The notes beneath the pieces were generated by a model. The model did no database searches, had not been told where the DNA came from, and saw nothing but the letters and a program-made list of their open reading frames with translations. From Centrapalus pauciflorus (taxonomy: Eukaryota; Streptophyta; Magnoliopsida; Asterales; Asteraceae): a DNA stretch of 64,000 nt. This document shows positions 1 to 10,623 of the stretch, in pieces. The stretch lies in contig JAANYP010004303.1 in NCBI GenBank assembly GCA_020465985.1, positions 1-64,000 of the forward strand. Direction: 5' to 3'. A program made the translations under genes and the position numbers. Positions within the stretch are counted from its first letter, which is position 1, and each line of letters opens with the position of its first letter.

Positions 1-93
1 GAAATTTGGTACATAGCATGCCAATAACTCGATTTAAACATCTCAACTTATAATTACAACATGCATTTAACATCTTCAACCAGGATCTATGAT
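1..93 (-). repeat. Possible start of the 3' LTR of gypsy element A
   Basis: Read on the minus strand, this follows the integrase tail of element A and resembles the pol/LTR junction of element D near 56220-56260 (a GTGGTG purine-rich stretch, then a CTGG-GA-AT--T motif). It would be the first bases of A's 3' LTR, cut by the window edge. The polypurine tract is degenerate and no exact LTR start can be fixed. Confidence 0.3.
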
Positions 94-1380
94 TCAGTTC
101 ACTAGCACCACCTTCACTTTCTTGTTTCTTATCTTTTTGATCTTGGTCTCCAATATGCATTCTGACTCATCAAAAAATTTTACACATTCATCAATTTTTA
201 TTTTTGAGTGTTCTGTCCATGGTTCCCTCTTAGGTACCAGACTCTTTCTTAAATAACCCACATGAAAGACTAGGTGAACCGATAATTCCTCTCCCAGGTC
301 CAAATGGTAAGACTGATTTCCGACTTTCTCAATTATGCCTGAAAAACCTACAAATCGAGGAAATGACTTTCCTCGCTTCACAAATATGGTAACACCTTTC
401 ATTGGAGACACCTTCAAGTATACCAGTCGTCTTTTTGAAACTCTATTGCCTTATGAAGACGATCATGATAATTCTTCTGTCGGTCATGGGTCGTTTTCAC
501 GTATTGCTTGATTAGCTTAATCTTCTCATTTGTTTATTGTAAAAACGCAGGTCCAGCAATTGGAGTTTCCCCTGTTTCTCTCCAGCAAGACGGGGTCCTA
601 CATTTCCTCCCATGCAAGAACTTAAACGACACCATTTTTATTGTGGAATGGTAACTGTTGTTATAAGAGAATTCAACTAAAGGGAGATGGTCGTACCAGT
701 TGCCTCCCAGATCCATGATACAGGCCCTTAGCATATCTTCTAGAGTCAAGATTGTTCTTTCACTTTGTCCATCAGATTGTGGTCTATAAGTAATACACAC
801 ATCTTGTAAAGCAGCCCATAAGTTAAAAGTAAATCTGCTGTCTCTGTCAGACACAATAGACTTGGGCACTTCGTGTCTTGAGAAATTCTCATTCATGTAG
901 ATTTAAGCCACGCATTTTAATGAATAAGTCTCCCTGATGGGTATGAAGTGTGCAAATTTGGTTAAACGGCCAACAACGACCCAGATTGAATCATGTTGAC
1001 GACGAGTCTTGGGCAGCTTTGTGACAAAATCCATAGTAATATGGTCCCACTTCCATACTGGAACAGGAAGCAGTTGCATATTACCATAGGGTTGTTGATG
1101 CTTAGCTTTGACCAACCGACAAGTTCTTCCATATAGCCCAACGTATCTTTTCAACCCTGACCACTAGAGTTCATCCTTCAGCTCATTGTACATTTTCGTA
1201 CTTCCAGGATGAATTGAGAATTTTGACTGATCTGCTTCTTCCAAAATTACACGCATACCTCTTAGCTTAGGAACCCATATTCTGCTATACAGACCTTTCA
1301 ACCCGGTTCCATCATGTTGCATTAAAGGCAGCTGGAATCTAATATTTTCTTCTTGGACATTTTCTTCTTTTAATGCTTGT
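94..1380 (-). pseudogene. Element A integrase region (Ty3/gypsy), broken
   Basis: Three successive minus-strand pieces match a gypsy integrase. At 903-1154 is the start of the catalytic core (MDFVTKLP, WVVVGRLTKFAHF). At 534-896 is the rest of the core (SIVSDRDSRF with the second Asp, then QSERTI and YNNSYHS). At 94-417 is the C-terminal SH3-like part (SPMKGV, GNQSYHLDL, VFHVGYLRKS). The first two pieces are separated by an in-frame stop near 897-902, and the last needs a frame change near 420-530. The part upstream of 1155, where the zinc-binding HHCC domain should lie, is degenerate. A functional enzyme would insert element cDNA into chromosomes; this copy cannot make one. Related to the integrase of element D at 55320-56096. 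Confidence 0.85.
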
Positions 1381-1382
1381 AG

Positions 1383-2102
1383 TTAAGTAGCCCTTACATC
1401 ATCGATTATTGTTGAAGTCAGCATCATAGAGGTTAAGGCATAACAATAAGCCTTACAGTAAGCTTTTCTACTTAGGGCATCAGCAACCACATTTGCCTTT
1501 CCATGGTGGTACAGGATTTCACAATTGTAATTCTTTATTAATTCCATGGATCGGCGTTGCCTCATATTAAAGTCCTTTTGACTAAATATATACTTCAAGT
1601 TTTAATGATCGGTGTATACCTGACATTTGTTTCAATACAAATAATGCCTCCAGAGTTTGAGAGTGAAAGTCGCAGCCGTTAGTTCTAAGTCATGGGTTGA
1701 ATAATCTTTTTCATGTGGCTTGAGTTACCTTGAAGCATATGTTATGACGTTTCCTCATTACATCAGCATTGCTCCCAGTCCCATGCCTGATGCATTAGTA
1801 TAGACCACGAAGTCTTTGTTTCCTTTTGGCAGGGCCAACATTGGCGCTTCACTTAACAATTTCTTTAGATATTCGAAGGCCATATGTTGTTCTTCTTCCC
1901 AGATAAAAGTCACGTTCTTACGAGTAAGCCTGGTAAGCGGAACCGCGATCTTTGAGAAATCCTTGATGAATCGGTGGTAGTAACTAGCCAATCCCAAGAA
2001 ACTACAAATTTCCAAGGCATTACATGGAGACTCCCAGTTCTGGATAACCTCAATCTTTGCTACATCAACGAAAATACCAGCACCAGATATTACATGCCCC
2101 AT
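1383..2102 (-). pseudogene. Element A RNase H region, broken
   Basis: Minus-strand pieces at 1758-2102 and 1383-1598 cover the RT connection and RNase H of a Ty3/gypsy pol. Seen are GHVISGAGI, a short FLGLASYYHRFI motif typical of gypsy RT connections, the VVYTNAS motif (normally VYTDAS, so the first catalytic Asp has become Asn), and the end motif HGKANVVADALSR. The two pieces are in different frames, with a degenerate stretch at 1600-1757. In the family this domain removes RNA from the RNA-DNA hybrid. This copy is inactive. Confidence 0.85.
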
Positions 2103-2826
2103 GAATTAAATCTAAATTGTTTAACAAGTTTCAATGTCAATAAGAGTTTATGATTGAGTTTAAGAGTCAAGGAATGGATTCGTATCAAATGTTGAAACGT
2201 ATCTGCCTCAATGAGAATTCACATTTAGAGAATTTGACATATAGTCTCTCTTTTCGCAGTAACTCTTGCAATTCTCTTAGATGTATAACATGTTCAGCCT
2301 CGGTCTTTAAGTAAATAAGAATATCATCGATGAAGACGATGACAGATTTTTCAAGCATCAGCCGACAAACTCTATTCATGAAATCCATGAAAGCAGCTGG
2401 CGCGTTAGTAAGATCGAACGACATTACCAGAAACTCGTAGTGTCCGTAACTAGTTTTGAAAGCCATTTTAGGAATATCGTCCTCGTAGACTTTAAGCTGA
2501 TGATACCCCGATCAGAGATCAATCTTCGAGAAATAACTGGCGCCTTGTAACTAGTCGAAGAGATCATCGATTCGGGGCAGAGGATATTTGTTCTTGATGG
2601 TCACCTTGTTAAGTTCGCGATAATCAATACACATGCACAAGGTACCATCCTTCTTCTTAACAAAGAGGACAGGAGCGCCCCAAGGAGAAGAACTTGGACA
2701 TACGAAGCCCTTATTGAGAAACTCCTGTAATTGTTTCATCATTTGCTGCATTTCTGCAGGGGCTAAACGATAGGGCGCTTTTACTATTGGAGCAGCTCCA
2801 GGAATAAGATCGATACAGAATTCCAC
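2103..2826 (-). pseudogene. Element A reverse transcriptase, broken
   Basis: Minus-strand pieces at 2551-2826 and 2185-2466 give a gypsy RT. The first has APYRLAPAEM, SPWGAPVLFVKKKDGT, CIDYRELNKVT and YPLPRIDDLFD. The second has FDLTNAPAAFM and the catalytic motif FIDDILIY. A frame break lies near 2467-2550, where the aspartate-bearing A motif (YFSKIDLRSGYHQ in relatives) is split. The reaction in the family is RNA- and DNA-templated DNA synthesis, primed by a tRNA. The active-site IDD is still readable but the ORF is not continuous. Confidence 0.9.
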
Positions 2827-2927
2827 CTAACGATCTGGTGGCAATCCCGAGATATCCTCCAGAAAGACGTCCATGAATTCAGATTCTATAAAAACTGTAG
2901 AGATAGATTTATCTGTAACCTTTGCAG

Positions 2928-3380
2928 CTATAGCGTAGGCCAGATAAGCAAAGCAACCCTTAACAACGTGCTTTCGGGCTTTAACAATAGAAATAAGGCA
3001 TAGATCGCCTTTTCGCCTCTCCCCATAAATACAAATATCACGACCCTCAGGAGTAGTGATCTTGAAATTCTTTTCTTACAAACTATCTGAGATTCGTTAT
3101 GGACAAGCCAGTCCATCCCCACAATGACATCAAACTCTTCGAATTCCATGGGGATTAAATTCAAGTTAAACACTACATCTTCTATGAGTAATGTGCAATT
3201 CTTATATACCTTATTAGCTTTTACTAACATATTGCTAGCAGTTTCAATGTCGAGCACAAATTGTAGGTTGGATGTAGGCATATTAAGTTGTCGTGCAGTA
3301 GAGAAAAATGTGTGATTCATTACAGAATCAAATAAAATACGTGCGGGGATTGAGTTTTCTAAAAATGTACCCGTGACCAC
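2928..3380 (-). pseudogene. Element A retropepsin-like protease, active site altered
   Basis: A 150-codon minus-strand stretch between gag and RT matches the aspartic protease of Ty3/gypsy elements. The flap and C-terminal regions are readable (FNLNLIPMEF, FDVIVGMDWL). The catalytic triad, normally D-S/T-G-A followed by N/S-H/F, here reads FDSVMNHTFF: the Asp is kept but Gly-Ala is lost, so it would not be catalytic. In the family this enzyme cuts the Gag-Pol polyprotein. It is followed, in transcription order, by the RT region after a stop at 2829. Confidence 0.85.
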
Positions 3381-3398
3381 TTTAGGATCCTTTGCTTC

Positions 3399-3760
3399 CT
3401 AGGCAGTTATTTGGAATGCCCTAGTCGGAGCCCTCGAAAGTCTGTTTAGTTCGAGAAGTAGAAGCTCCAGAAGACCTTGCAGTTGATTGTTGGGTGGATT
3501 GGGATCGTGGGGGCTTACGACAATCCCATGCAAGATGACCAATTTTGCTACAGTTTTAGCATGCTTTAGCTTTTCGAGGACAGTTATCCCCATGATGCCC
3601 CTTCTGCCCGTAGCTGTAGTAGTAGATATCCTGGGTTCTGCAATTCCCAAAATGTGCCGACAATCCCGTTGTTCAGTATTGGCCAAGAAGGCCCTTCCCC
3701 TTCTTGGTGAAGATGATGGTGGTTGAGATGAATGCAGTGATGATCAGGATGATCTAGAAT
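3399..3760 (-). pseudogene. Element A gag C-terminal part with two zinc knuckles
   Basis: On the minus strand, in a frame different from the longest open one, two CCHC-type knuckles can be read between about 3510 and 3620: CYNYGQKGHHGDNC (second Cys replaced by Tyr) and, 6 codons later, C-stop-NCSKIGHLAWDC. Zinc knuckles bind element RNA during packaging. Both are damaged. The stretch ends at the hAT MITE (3761) that separates it from the rest of gag. Confidence 0.75.
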
Positions 3761-4226
3761 TAGGGGTGTCCAATATCTGAAATTTCGGATATCCGAAATT
3801 TTGGATTCTCATATCAGATTAAATATCTAAAATACAAATTCATATATCCAAATACATATTAAAGATAAATATATCACAAATAAATGTATCCTGAATTATT
3901 TTTACTCAAAATGACTAAAAAAAGATTAAAAAACTAAAATATATTAAATTTTAGTTAATAAATCTATAATATCAAGATGAAACTCAAAATTATACAATAG
4001 AATAATAATAAACACTCAATATTATATAAATAATCAATCCTAAAGATATAAAAAAAATTTAATTTTTTTTTAGATTTTCGGATATCGGATTATCTGAATA
4101 TCTGAAATCTTGAATTTTGCCATCCGAATCTGAAAATTCGAAATCCGAAATTTCAGATAGTTTCGGATTGAATTTTTGGATTTTTTATTTCGGATGCTCG
4201 GATTCGGATTATTATGAGCACCCCTA
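3761..4226. mobile_element. hAT-type MITE inserted in gag of element A
   Basis: A 466-bp, very AT-rich, non-coding element. It begins TAGGGGTGTCC and ends GAGCACCCCTA, so the ends are inverted repeats. Longer imperfect inverted subterminal stretches rich in TTCGGAT/ATCCGAA follow on both sides. It is flanked by an 8-bp target duplication, TCTAGAAT (3753-3760) and TCCAGAAT (4227-4234), one mismatch. An 8-bp duplication and a TAGGGG-type end are the hallmarks of the hAT superfamily. No ORF inside, so it is non-autonomous. Confidence 0.9.
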
Positions 4227-4234
4227 TCCAGAAT

Positions 4235-5064
4235 AACTAGACTCTCGTTGCCTCTTTGGCGGTGATTATTGAGTTGGACCCACAACAGATGATTCCATGA
4301 CGTATCTTGAGAGTACCAAAATCTGCTCCAAATTACGAGTAGCCTCCAACAATCCAGCAAAAGTTGTATACCGAGCATTGCTCATTGTTTGGCGAATCAC
4401 CAGCTCTAATCCGGCCTCAAACCGGTGTATCTTCCTCTCCTCCATGTCTACTTGATGGGGCGCAAACAAACTCAGTCGAGTGAACTCGACAGCATATTGG
4501 GAAACTATCTTCGTTCCGTGAGTCAACCCTAAACATTTCGCCTCCAGACGACGTTTCTCATCAGCATGACAGTATTGTTGCACGAATACGTCATTGAATT
4601 CGGTCTAACATACTGGACACGGCCTCCATCGTCAATACACTAACCATAGTATCCCACCACATCACAGCATCCTTCGTAAACATAGCAGTGGTGTATCGAA
4701 CTGTATCCTTCTCAGCGCAGTCGCTGATTCGTAAGGTTCGCTCTGTGGCAGTAATCCACTCCAATGTTGTAACAACATCCAAGTACCATCAAATACAACT
4801 GCCCCATTACCCTTGAAAACCTTTAATCTACATCCCTTCACTTTGCTTAAAAAACTAGAGTCTTCTTGCCTGTCACCCCGTTCACCGTACTGGCGTTCTT
4901 TGTCTTTCCTTTTATCAGCCCTACATTTAGCTTCGGTCTCATCCCGAGCCCTAAGCTGATCAGTGAATGATTGAGCTTGTCCAGCCATCATTTTGGCGTG
5001 ACGTTCGTTATTTTTCTCCATCATGCTTTGCATTATTTGGAGAATATGTTGAGGAGTCATATCA
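4235..5064 (-). pseudogene. Element A gag (capsid) N-terminal and core part
   Basis: Minus-strand pieces at 4662-5060, 4591-4782 and 4266-4583 together cover a Retrotrans_gag type protein. The N-terminal piece starts MTPQHILQIMQSMM and is charged and helical (MEKNNERHAKMMAGQ). The middle has the conserved WITATERTLRI and MWWDTM motifs. The last has AVEFTRLSLFAP and EARK-like ERKIHRFEAGL. Two frame changes are needed. Gag forms the virus-like particle of the element. Just upstream of the first Met, at 5064/5065, the sequence changes abruptly into the LTR of element B, so the 5' UTR, primer site and 5' LTR of A are missing. Confidence 0.85.
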
Positions 5065-6743
5065 TCTTCTCAATTTCATACTCCAAATACATCAAAGTAA
5101 GTAAATACTAACTTATTTCATCATATATTTAAGTTTATATAAGTCTTGCATAATATATATAATCACCTACAACAACAAGTTTCATAAAAACTCAAGTTTA
5201 TAAGTTTCTAGTTGTTATTTTAAAGTTGTTTCTTTAAATGTGTTTATGAATATATGAACACATTATAAGCATGTTAATATTATGAAAACATGTGTTATAT
5301 ATGTGGTTTTATAACTATTATGGCTTTTAAACAAGTTGTCTTTAAATAAACAACAAGAATCATAAGTTGTTTTAAATTTATAAACTACGGAATTTCGGCA
5401 GAATATTTGTATCGACTTTGAAATATCATAACTAATTCATAACTCAACGAAATGAGTTGATTCTTGTCTCAAAAGTTAGATCTATGTCTTAACTATAGAT
5501 CTGCAATTTTTCATAATTTATTTTGAAGTTTAAGACCTCCAGAAATTATTTGAGAAACCGAAAGTTTGACAGCTCAAAAATGGCCAACATAGCGTTTTTA
5601 ACGAGATTTTTCACCAACCTAAACAACTCGAAAAAATGGCCGTTCTTGATTCTAAAAATCCTTTGTATATAGTAGTTTAATGTCCTAGAAAACCAAAGTC
5701 TAAAACATTTTGGAGCTTGGTCAAAAACAGCCTCACAGTAGGCCGAAAAACCTCCGAAAAAGCTGGAAAATTATATATATATAAACTTGACGTTTTAAGC
5801 AAATCTTATTTATAAACTTGTAATGTTGGGTGATTTAAGACATAAAAATCTATAAATATACATATTATCATATATTAGTGATATTAAGTCCTTATCATCA
5901 TTTAGGACTCGGTTAAACACCTCCAGTTTCATCACCCATCAAACAACGCACTTTTGCATTTTTGCGCGTCGTTTTGCCATCACAAGTTCGGTGAGTCTTC
6001 ATAGCCCCTATTTTTCACTATCTATTGGGGTGGAAATACATGCACTGTTTTTCATATGGACATCAAAACTGTTTATTTCTTATATGTATTACATGTTCGG
6101 ATTCCATCAGCCCTTATATCATGAACCGTTAATTGCATTTATTTGTAAGCGCGAGTATATTGTGGATAGATCTATTGGGAGTCATGTCCCCCATTCGTGT
6201 TAGCTCGGTTCGGCTAACAGCGAGTGCATATATATTCAACACACGGTATTACGTATGGGAATACTGCACAGGGCAAACTCATTCTAATTAAGCTTCGGTT
6301 GCATGATGGTTTATGTAATACATACACGGAATTTATGATTTTATAAATTCAACTCATCTGATAATGTCCATACAACTGGTCTTTTCGCGTAAACCTATGA
6401 GCTCACCAACAATTTTTGTTGACGTATTTTAGTTGTTTTTTCAGGTAGGCAAGTGTGCCTTCGGATACACCAACTTTCAAGCTTCCGCATTTCATGGAGT
6501 CGCATGCATATTTCGAAAACTAACGGAGATTTGACTGCATTATTTTTGGACGCATTAATTATGTTTCAGAATCTCTGTATTACGCGAACTTCATTCCTTT
6601 CATTTTGTAAAACATTAATACATTTTTAAATTTTAATGTCGTAATATTTCGAAAACGTCCATATAGTGGTCGTTCGTTATAATTATGGTTACGCTTCCGC
6701 ACTCGTCACGTCTCGCTGCCAACCAAGGTAGCAGGGTGTGACA
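5065..6743 (+). repeat. Partial LTR of gypsy element B, copy 1 (5' truncated)
   Basis: Matches positions 11376-13064 of the complete B LTR almost base for base, apart from a few substitutions and a different (TA)n length near 5775. The first about 750 bp of the LTR are missing because the sequence switches into element A at 5064/5065. It ends GGTGTGACA at 6743, directly before the primer binding site. A GTGAGT donor-like site at 5991 and a TTTTTTCAG acceptor-like site ending 6444 are present. Confidence 0.9.
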
Positions 6744-6746
6744 GAT

Positions 6747-6759
6747 TGGTATCAGAGCC
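6747..6759 (+). other. Primer binding site of element B copy 1 (tRNA-iMet)
   Basis: TGGTATCAGAGCC, complementary to the 3' end of plant initiator tRNA-Met, three bases after the LTR end GTGTGACA. This fixes both the LTR boundary and the plus-strand orientation. Confidence 0.93.
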
Positions 6760-6845
6760 ATAGTTATAGTGAACTAGGTTGCATTAGTACCTAGACTATA
6801 ACTGTTACAAAAACTAAACTTTCTTCAAGAACTGTGAACACATAT

Positions 6846-7590
6846 ATGGACCCTGATGACAATAACATATCGAAATTCACCCCTAGGGAAAGGGTGTGAC
6901 TAGCACAACGGGAGTCTATCCCGGTACCTGCCCATCAGCCAAGCCCGCCGCAGTAGTAACGGGCAAGCATAGGACAGTGGGGATGGATGCCTCATACTCT
7001 CCAAGAGTGGAGAAACGAAGAGGGGATCCAAATCCAGTTTGAAGTCAGAACACCATCTTCCTCTCAAGTGCCGACACTTACCCAGAAACCTACGTAACAA
7101 ACAATGTCTCTGTTGGTGGCAAGGGCCGCCAGACCTGACCTCCAATTTCGACAAAATCCACCAAGAGGTCAGTGAGATCTTTGCAAGGATTAAGTAGGAG
7201 GCAATGCAAACCACCAATAAACCTTAGGCCAACCAGAATAAACAGGCGATTCAACCAGACGGAATCAACAAATTGTGACAACGCCTAGCGGAGCACAAAA
7301 CCCGCAATGCAGAACTAACCCAACGACTTAACACTCTGGAGTACGAGGAAACCCCAGAGGCATCTCATACCTAGTACCCTTCTACCATTTTATAGTATTT
7401 ATCTAGGCTTTACTATCTGATATATCTTAGGGTAAATAAGGCTTAAGAATTTATCAAAAAAATTTTGACCATATCACATACAAAGATTAAGTATCAAGAA
7501 CTTTTATGAGGAATTAAGTTTTAACTACAACTCTGCGTAGGAATAGATAAAGCTGTGACTATCTGCCTAAGAAATTTCAAACCCGTAGAC
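6846..7590 (+). pseudogene. Element B copy 1: gag remnant with most of the capsid deleted
   Basis: An ATG at 6846 opens MDPDDNNIS, a plausible gag start 87 bp after the primer site, but a TGA stops it after about 18 codons. What follows has no recognisable Retrotrans_gag core and no zinc knuckle. Within about 750 bp the sequence has already reached protease, where the family normally has 1.2 kb or more of gag. The same gap is present in copy 2. The element is therefore non-autonomous and would need capsid from elsewhere. Confidence 0.6.
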
Positions 7591-7985
7591 TTATCCTCTT
7601 ACCCCATTAGATACCACTTATGCATTTCTACTATTTGATACTGGTGCTGATAAGAGCTTTATATCCACTAAGTTCACGAAGCTGATAAATTCCATTAAGT
7701 GCTACTTATGCTATTGAGGTTGATGACAGTGAGACGCTTAAGACAAATAATATAAGTCGAGGATGCTCCTTAGAATTAGTAGGACGACTCTTTGAAACAG
7801 ACATGATACCCATCAAACTGGGAAGTGTTTACGTGGTCATAGGCATGGATTGGCTATCGAAAATCGTGAGGAAATAGTATGCAACAAGAACATAGTTCAT
7901 ATACCTTTAGCCAATAAGAAGGTCCTTACCGTCCAACGCAAAGCACGAAATACCAAAGTAAGCATCATCTCTAGCATTAGGACCC
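7591..7985 (+). pseudogene. Element B copy 1: retropepsin-like protease
   Basis: Plus-strand translation gives LLFDTGADKSFIS, with the catalytic D-T-G-A (Asp codon 7637-7639), then a frame break, VDDSETLK, and VVIGMDWLSK, the conserved end of the gypsy protease. Two or three frame changes or stops interrupt it. Active-site residues are intact, unlike in element A. Confidence 0.8.
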
Positions 7986-9000
7986 TGAAGTGTTGATAGA
8001 GAGGGAGCCAAAGGGAAAGCGGCTCGAAAATATTCTTATTATTTATGGTTACCCCAAAGTTTTTCCAGAACACTTACCTGAACTCCCAACATCGAGGCAA
8101 GTCAAATTCAAAAATAGGCCTAGTATCAGGTGCGGTACCAGTGGCTCGAGCACCATGCCGATTAGCCCCATCAATAGTGTAAGAATCGTCCAACCAACTA
8201 TAGGAGCTCTTAGCAAAAGGGCCTATTAAACTGAGTTCCTGGCTTTGGAGGAGCTCCAGTTTTGTTCATAATGGAGAAGGATGGAACTTTCGGGATGTGC
8301 ATCAATTACCGAGAAATTAAATAAGCTAAAAGAACCAATACCCACTTCCAAGGATCAATGACTTGTTTGACAAAACTCCAAGAATTAAGCTTCTATTCGA
8401 AGATCGTCCTAAGGTCTGGTTATCATCAGGTTAGAGTTCACAAGAAAGATATTCCAAAGACAGCTTTCAGATTCCGTTTCGGTCATCATAAATTCCTATT
8501 AATGCCGTTTGGATTAACCAGTGTCCCCAACGGTACTCATGGACCTCATCGGGTGTGCAAACCTTATTTAGACAAATTCGTGATTGTATTCATGAATGAC
8601 TTTTAATCTACTCACGAAACGAGAAGGAGCATGAGCAACATTTAAGACTGATTCTGGAATTATCGGAGAAAGAACTACTATATGCTAAGCTTTCTAAATT
8701 TGACTTTTGGTTAGGAGAGGTGAAATCCCTCGGTCACGTGAACAATAGTAAAGGAATCCAAGTCGACCCCGCAAAGATCAAGGCTATCAGGAATTGGTCA
8801 ACTCTTAGAATCCCCATAGAGATACGACAGTCCTTAAGACTTGCCACTTATTATAAGCAATTTTCTCAAAGACCACCAGAACTATAACAAAACTGACCCG
8901 AAAAGACATTAAGTATGATTGGAGCAAGGATCAGGAGACATCATTCCAGTTATTAAAGCACAAACTGTGCAGCGCGCCTATTTTGTCCATACTTAAGAGG
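7986..9000 (+). pseudogene. Element B copy 1: reverse transcriptase, catalytic motif lost
   Basis: The stretch begins with YPKVFPEHLPELP, the linker before gypsy RT. It continues with CINYREI, SKIVLRSGYHQVRV (A motif; normally SKIDLRSGYHQ, so the catalytic Asp has become Val), FLLMPFGLT and VIVFMNDF. The last replaces the FIDD catalytic motif, so two of the three catalytic aspartates are lost. Further down are the GHVNNSKGI and NWSTL connection motifs. Stops at 8227 and 8604 split it. Copy 2 has identical protein segments at 14309-14548 and 14677-14925, including these changes. Confidence 0.85.
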
Positions 9001-9340
9001 AACGAGAAATTTATAGATTACTGTGACGCTTCACACAATGGGCTTATATAGAAAAATAGGGACATAGCTTATACTTTATGAAAACTTAAGGTTCACTAGG
9101 TGATTTACACAACACATGATCTGGATCTTGAAGCAGTAGTCTTAATCCTTGGAGACAATAGTTGTACGGTATGAAGTGTATTGTATTCACAGACCATAAG
9201 AGCCTCCAACACATCTTGAACCAGAAAGAGTCGAATACGAAGTAGTACCGTTGGATGGAACTAATATGTAATGGCAACCGTGAAAATTCGTTATCGCCTG
9301 AGGAAAACTAAGGAGCTAAGCCGTTAAGAGTACAAGTGGA
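9001..9340 (+). pseudogene. Element B copy 1: RNase H remnant
   Basis: Readable motifs are FIDYCDASHNGL (catalytic Asp kept), VYTTHDLDLEAVV-like and CIVFTDHKSLQHI, as in gypsy RNase H. They are separated by stops and frame changes. The end motif (normally GKANVVADALSR) is not recognisable. Confidence 0.7.
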
Positions 9341-9394
9341 TAAATAGTTTAGAATAAGGGCTAATAAAATTCGATAATTCATGAATAGAATCTG

Positions 9395-10590
9395 ATTACT
9401 CTGTTTGGTGGAATAAGAAAGCTGGCTATGGATGAAGGACACAAATTAAGATATGTCGTTCACCCTGGATCCAATAAAATGTATCATGACCTTAAGAAAC
9501 TATACGGGTGGCCTATCATGAAGAATGACTTGCCAAATCGGTCAGAAAATTCCTAACACGCTCCAAAGTTAAGATAAACCATCAGAAACCATTTGGGCAA
9601 TAGTCGACAACCTAACAAAATCCGCGCATTCCTACCAATCAAGAAGAACATCAGGATGAATAATCTAGTCCAAACGTACCTCAAGGAAGTTGTCTCCGGA
9701 CACGTAGTGCCTATTATAATCATTTCAGGAATGGATAGCAGATCTACATCTAAGTTTTTGGCAATTATTACTTCAAGCTTTGGATACAAACTAAGACATG
9801 AAGTACCACATATCACCCTCAGACCGATGGTCAGAATAATAGAATGATCGAAACCCTAGAACACACATTAAGGGCCTATGTAATGGATACTCAATTACCT
9901 TAGTGAAATTATCGTACTACAATAGCTATCACTCAAGTATTGAGCTGCTTCGTTTGAAGCCCTCTACGGGCAAAAGTGTCGATCACCGATTTATTGGGAA
10001 GAAGTGGGAAACGGCCAGATTATTGGCGTTAAGATCATTCACAAAATTACCGAAAGGATAGTACGATTGCGGAACTGACTAAAAGTTGCCCGCAATTGTC
10101 AGAAAGTTATGCAGATGTAGGAAGAAAATCCCTTGAATTCTAATTAGGAGAACGAGTACCAATGAAACTTTCGCCTTGGAAGGGCGTAATCCGTTTTGGG
10201 AAACGAGGAAAACTCAATCCTCGTTATATCGGACCATTCAAGATCGCCAAAAGAATTGGCCCGGTAGCTTACCGACTCGACCTGCCCCCAGAGCTTAATA
10301 ACGTTCATAATACCTTCCACGTGTCCAATCTTAAGAAGTGTCTGGCTGATGAATCACTCGTTATACCCATGGACGAGCTGGAGTTAGACGATAAGTTGAA
10401 CTTCATTGAGCAACCTGTAGAAATAATGGACCGCGAAGTCAAGAAACTAAAGCACAGCCGGATCCCGATAATAAAAGTCAGATGGAACTCTAAGCGAGGT
10501 TCTGAGTTTACGTGGGAATGCGAGGATCAGTTCCGAGAAAAATACCCACACCTGTTCTCAAGTACTCAAGAAGTGGAGAACACGAGCTAA
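9395..10590 (+). pseudogene. Element B copy 1: integrase region; C-terminal ORF open
   Basis: An HHCC-like remnant (LRYVVHPGSNKMYHDLK, YGWPIMKND) is followed by a badly broken catalytic core (SRQPNKIRAFLP, LRPMVRI, YGQKCRSPI-like). The C-terminal part is an uninterrupted ORF, 10162-10590 (142 codons): MKLSPWKGVIRFGKRGKL, the SH3-like IARKIGPVAYRLDLP-type motif, NTFHVSNLKKCL, VEIMDREVK and IKVRWNSKRGSEFTWE. This tail recurs in element C at 42985-43155, showing that B and C belong to one family. The stop at 10588 lies 33 bp before the next LTR. Confidence 0.85.
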
Positions 10591-10607
10591 TTGCGGGACG
10601 AAATTCC

Positions 10608-10623
10608 CTTAACAGGGGGAGAC
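10608..10623 (+). other. Polypurine tract of element B
   Basis: AACAGGGGGAGAC directly before the LTR start TGTAAC at 10624. An identical tract precedes the LTR of element C at 43191. It is the priming site for plus-strand DNA synthesis in the family. Confidence 0.85.

Noticed and set aside
5991..6203. 70-codon plus ORF in LTR B (also at 12306-12518), identical in both copies
   Set aside because: It starts at the donor-like site within the LTR, has no known domain, and the two LTRs are recent duplicates, so identity is no sign of selection.
6900..7281. Minus-strand ORFs opposite the gag remnant of element B (also 13221-13562)
   Set aside because: No recognisable domain. The plus strand carries the element, and the frames differ between the copies.
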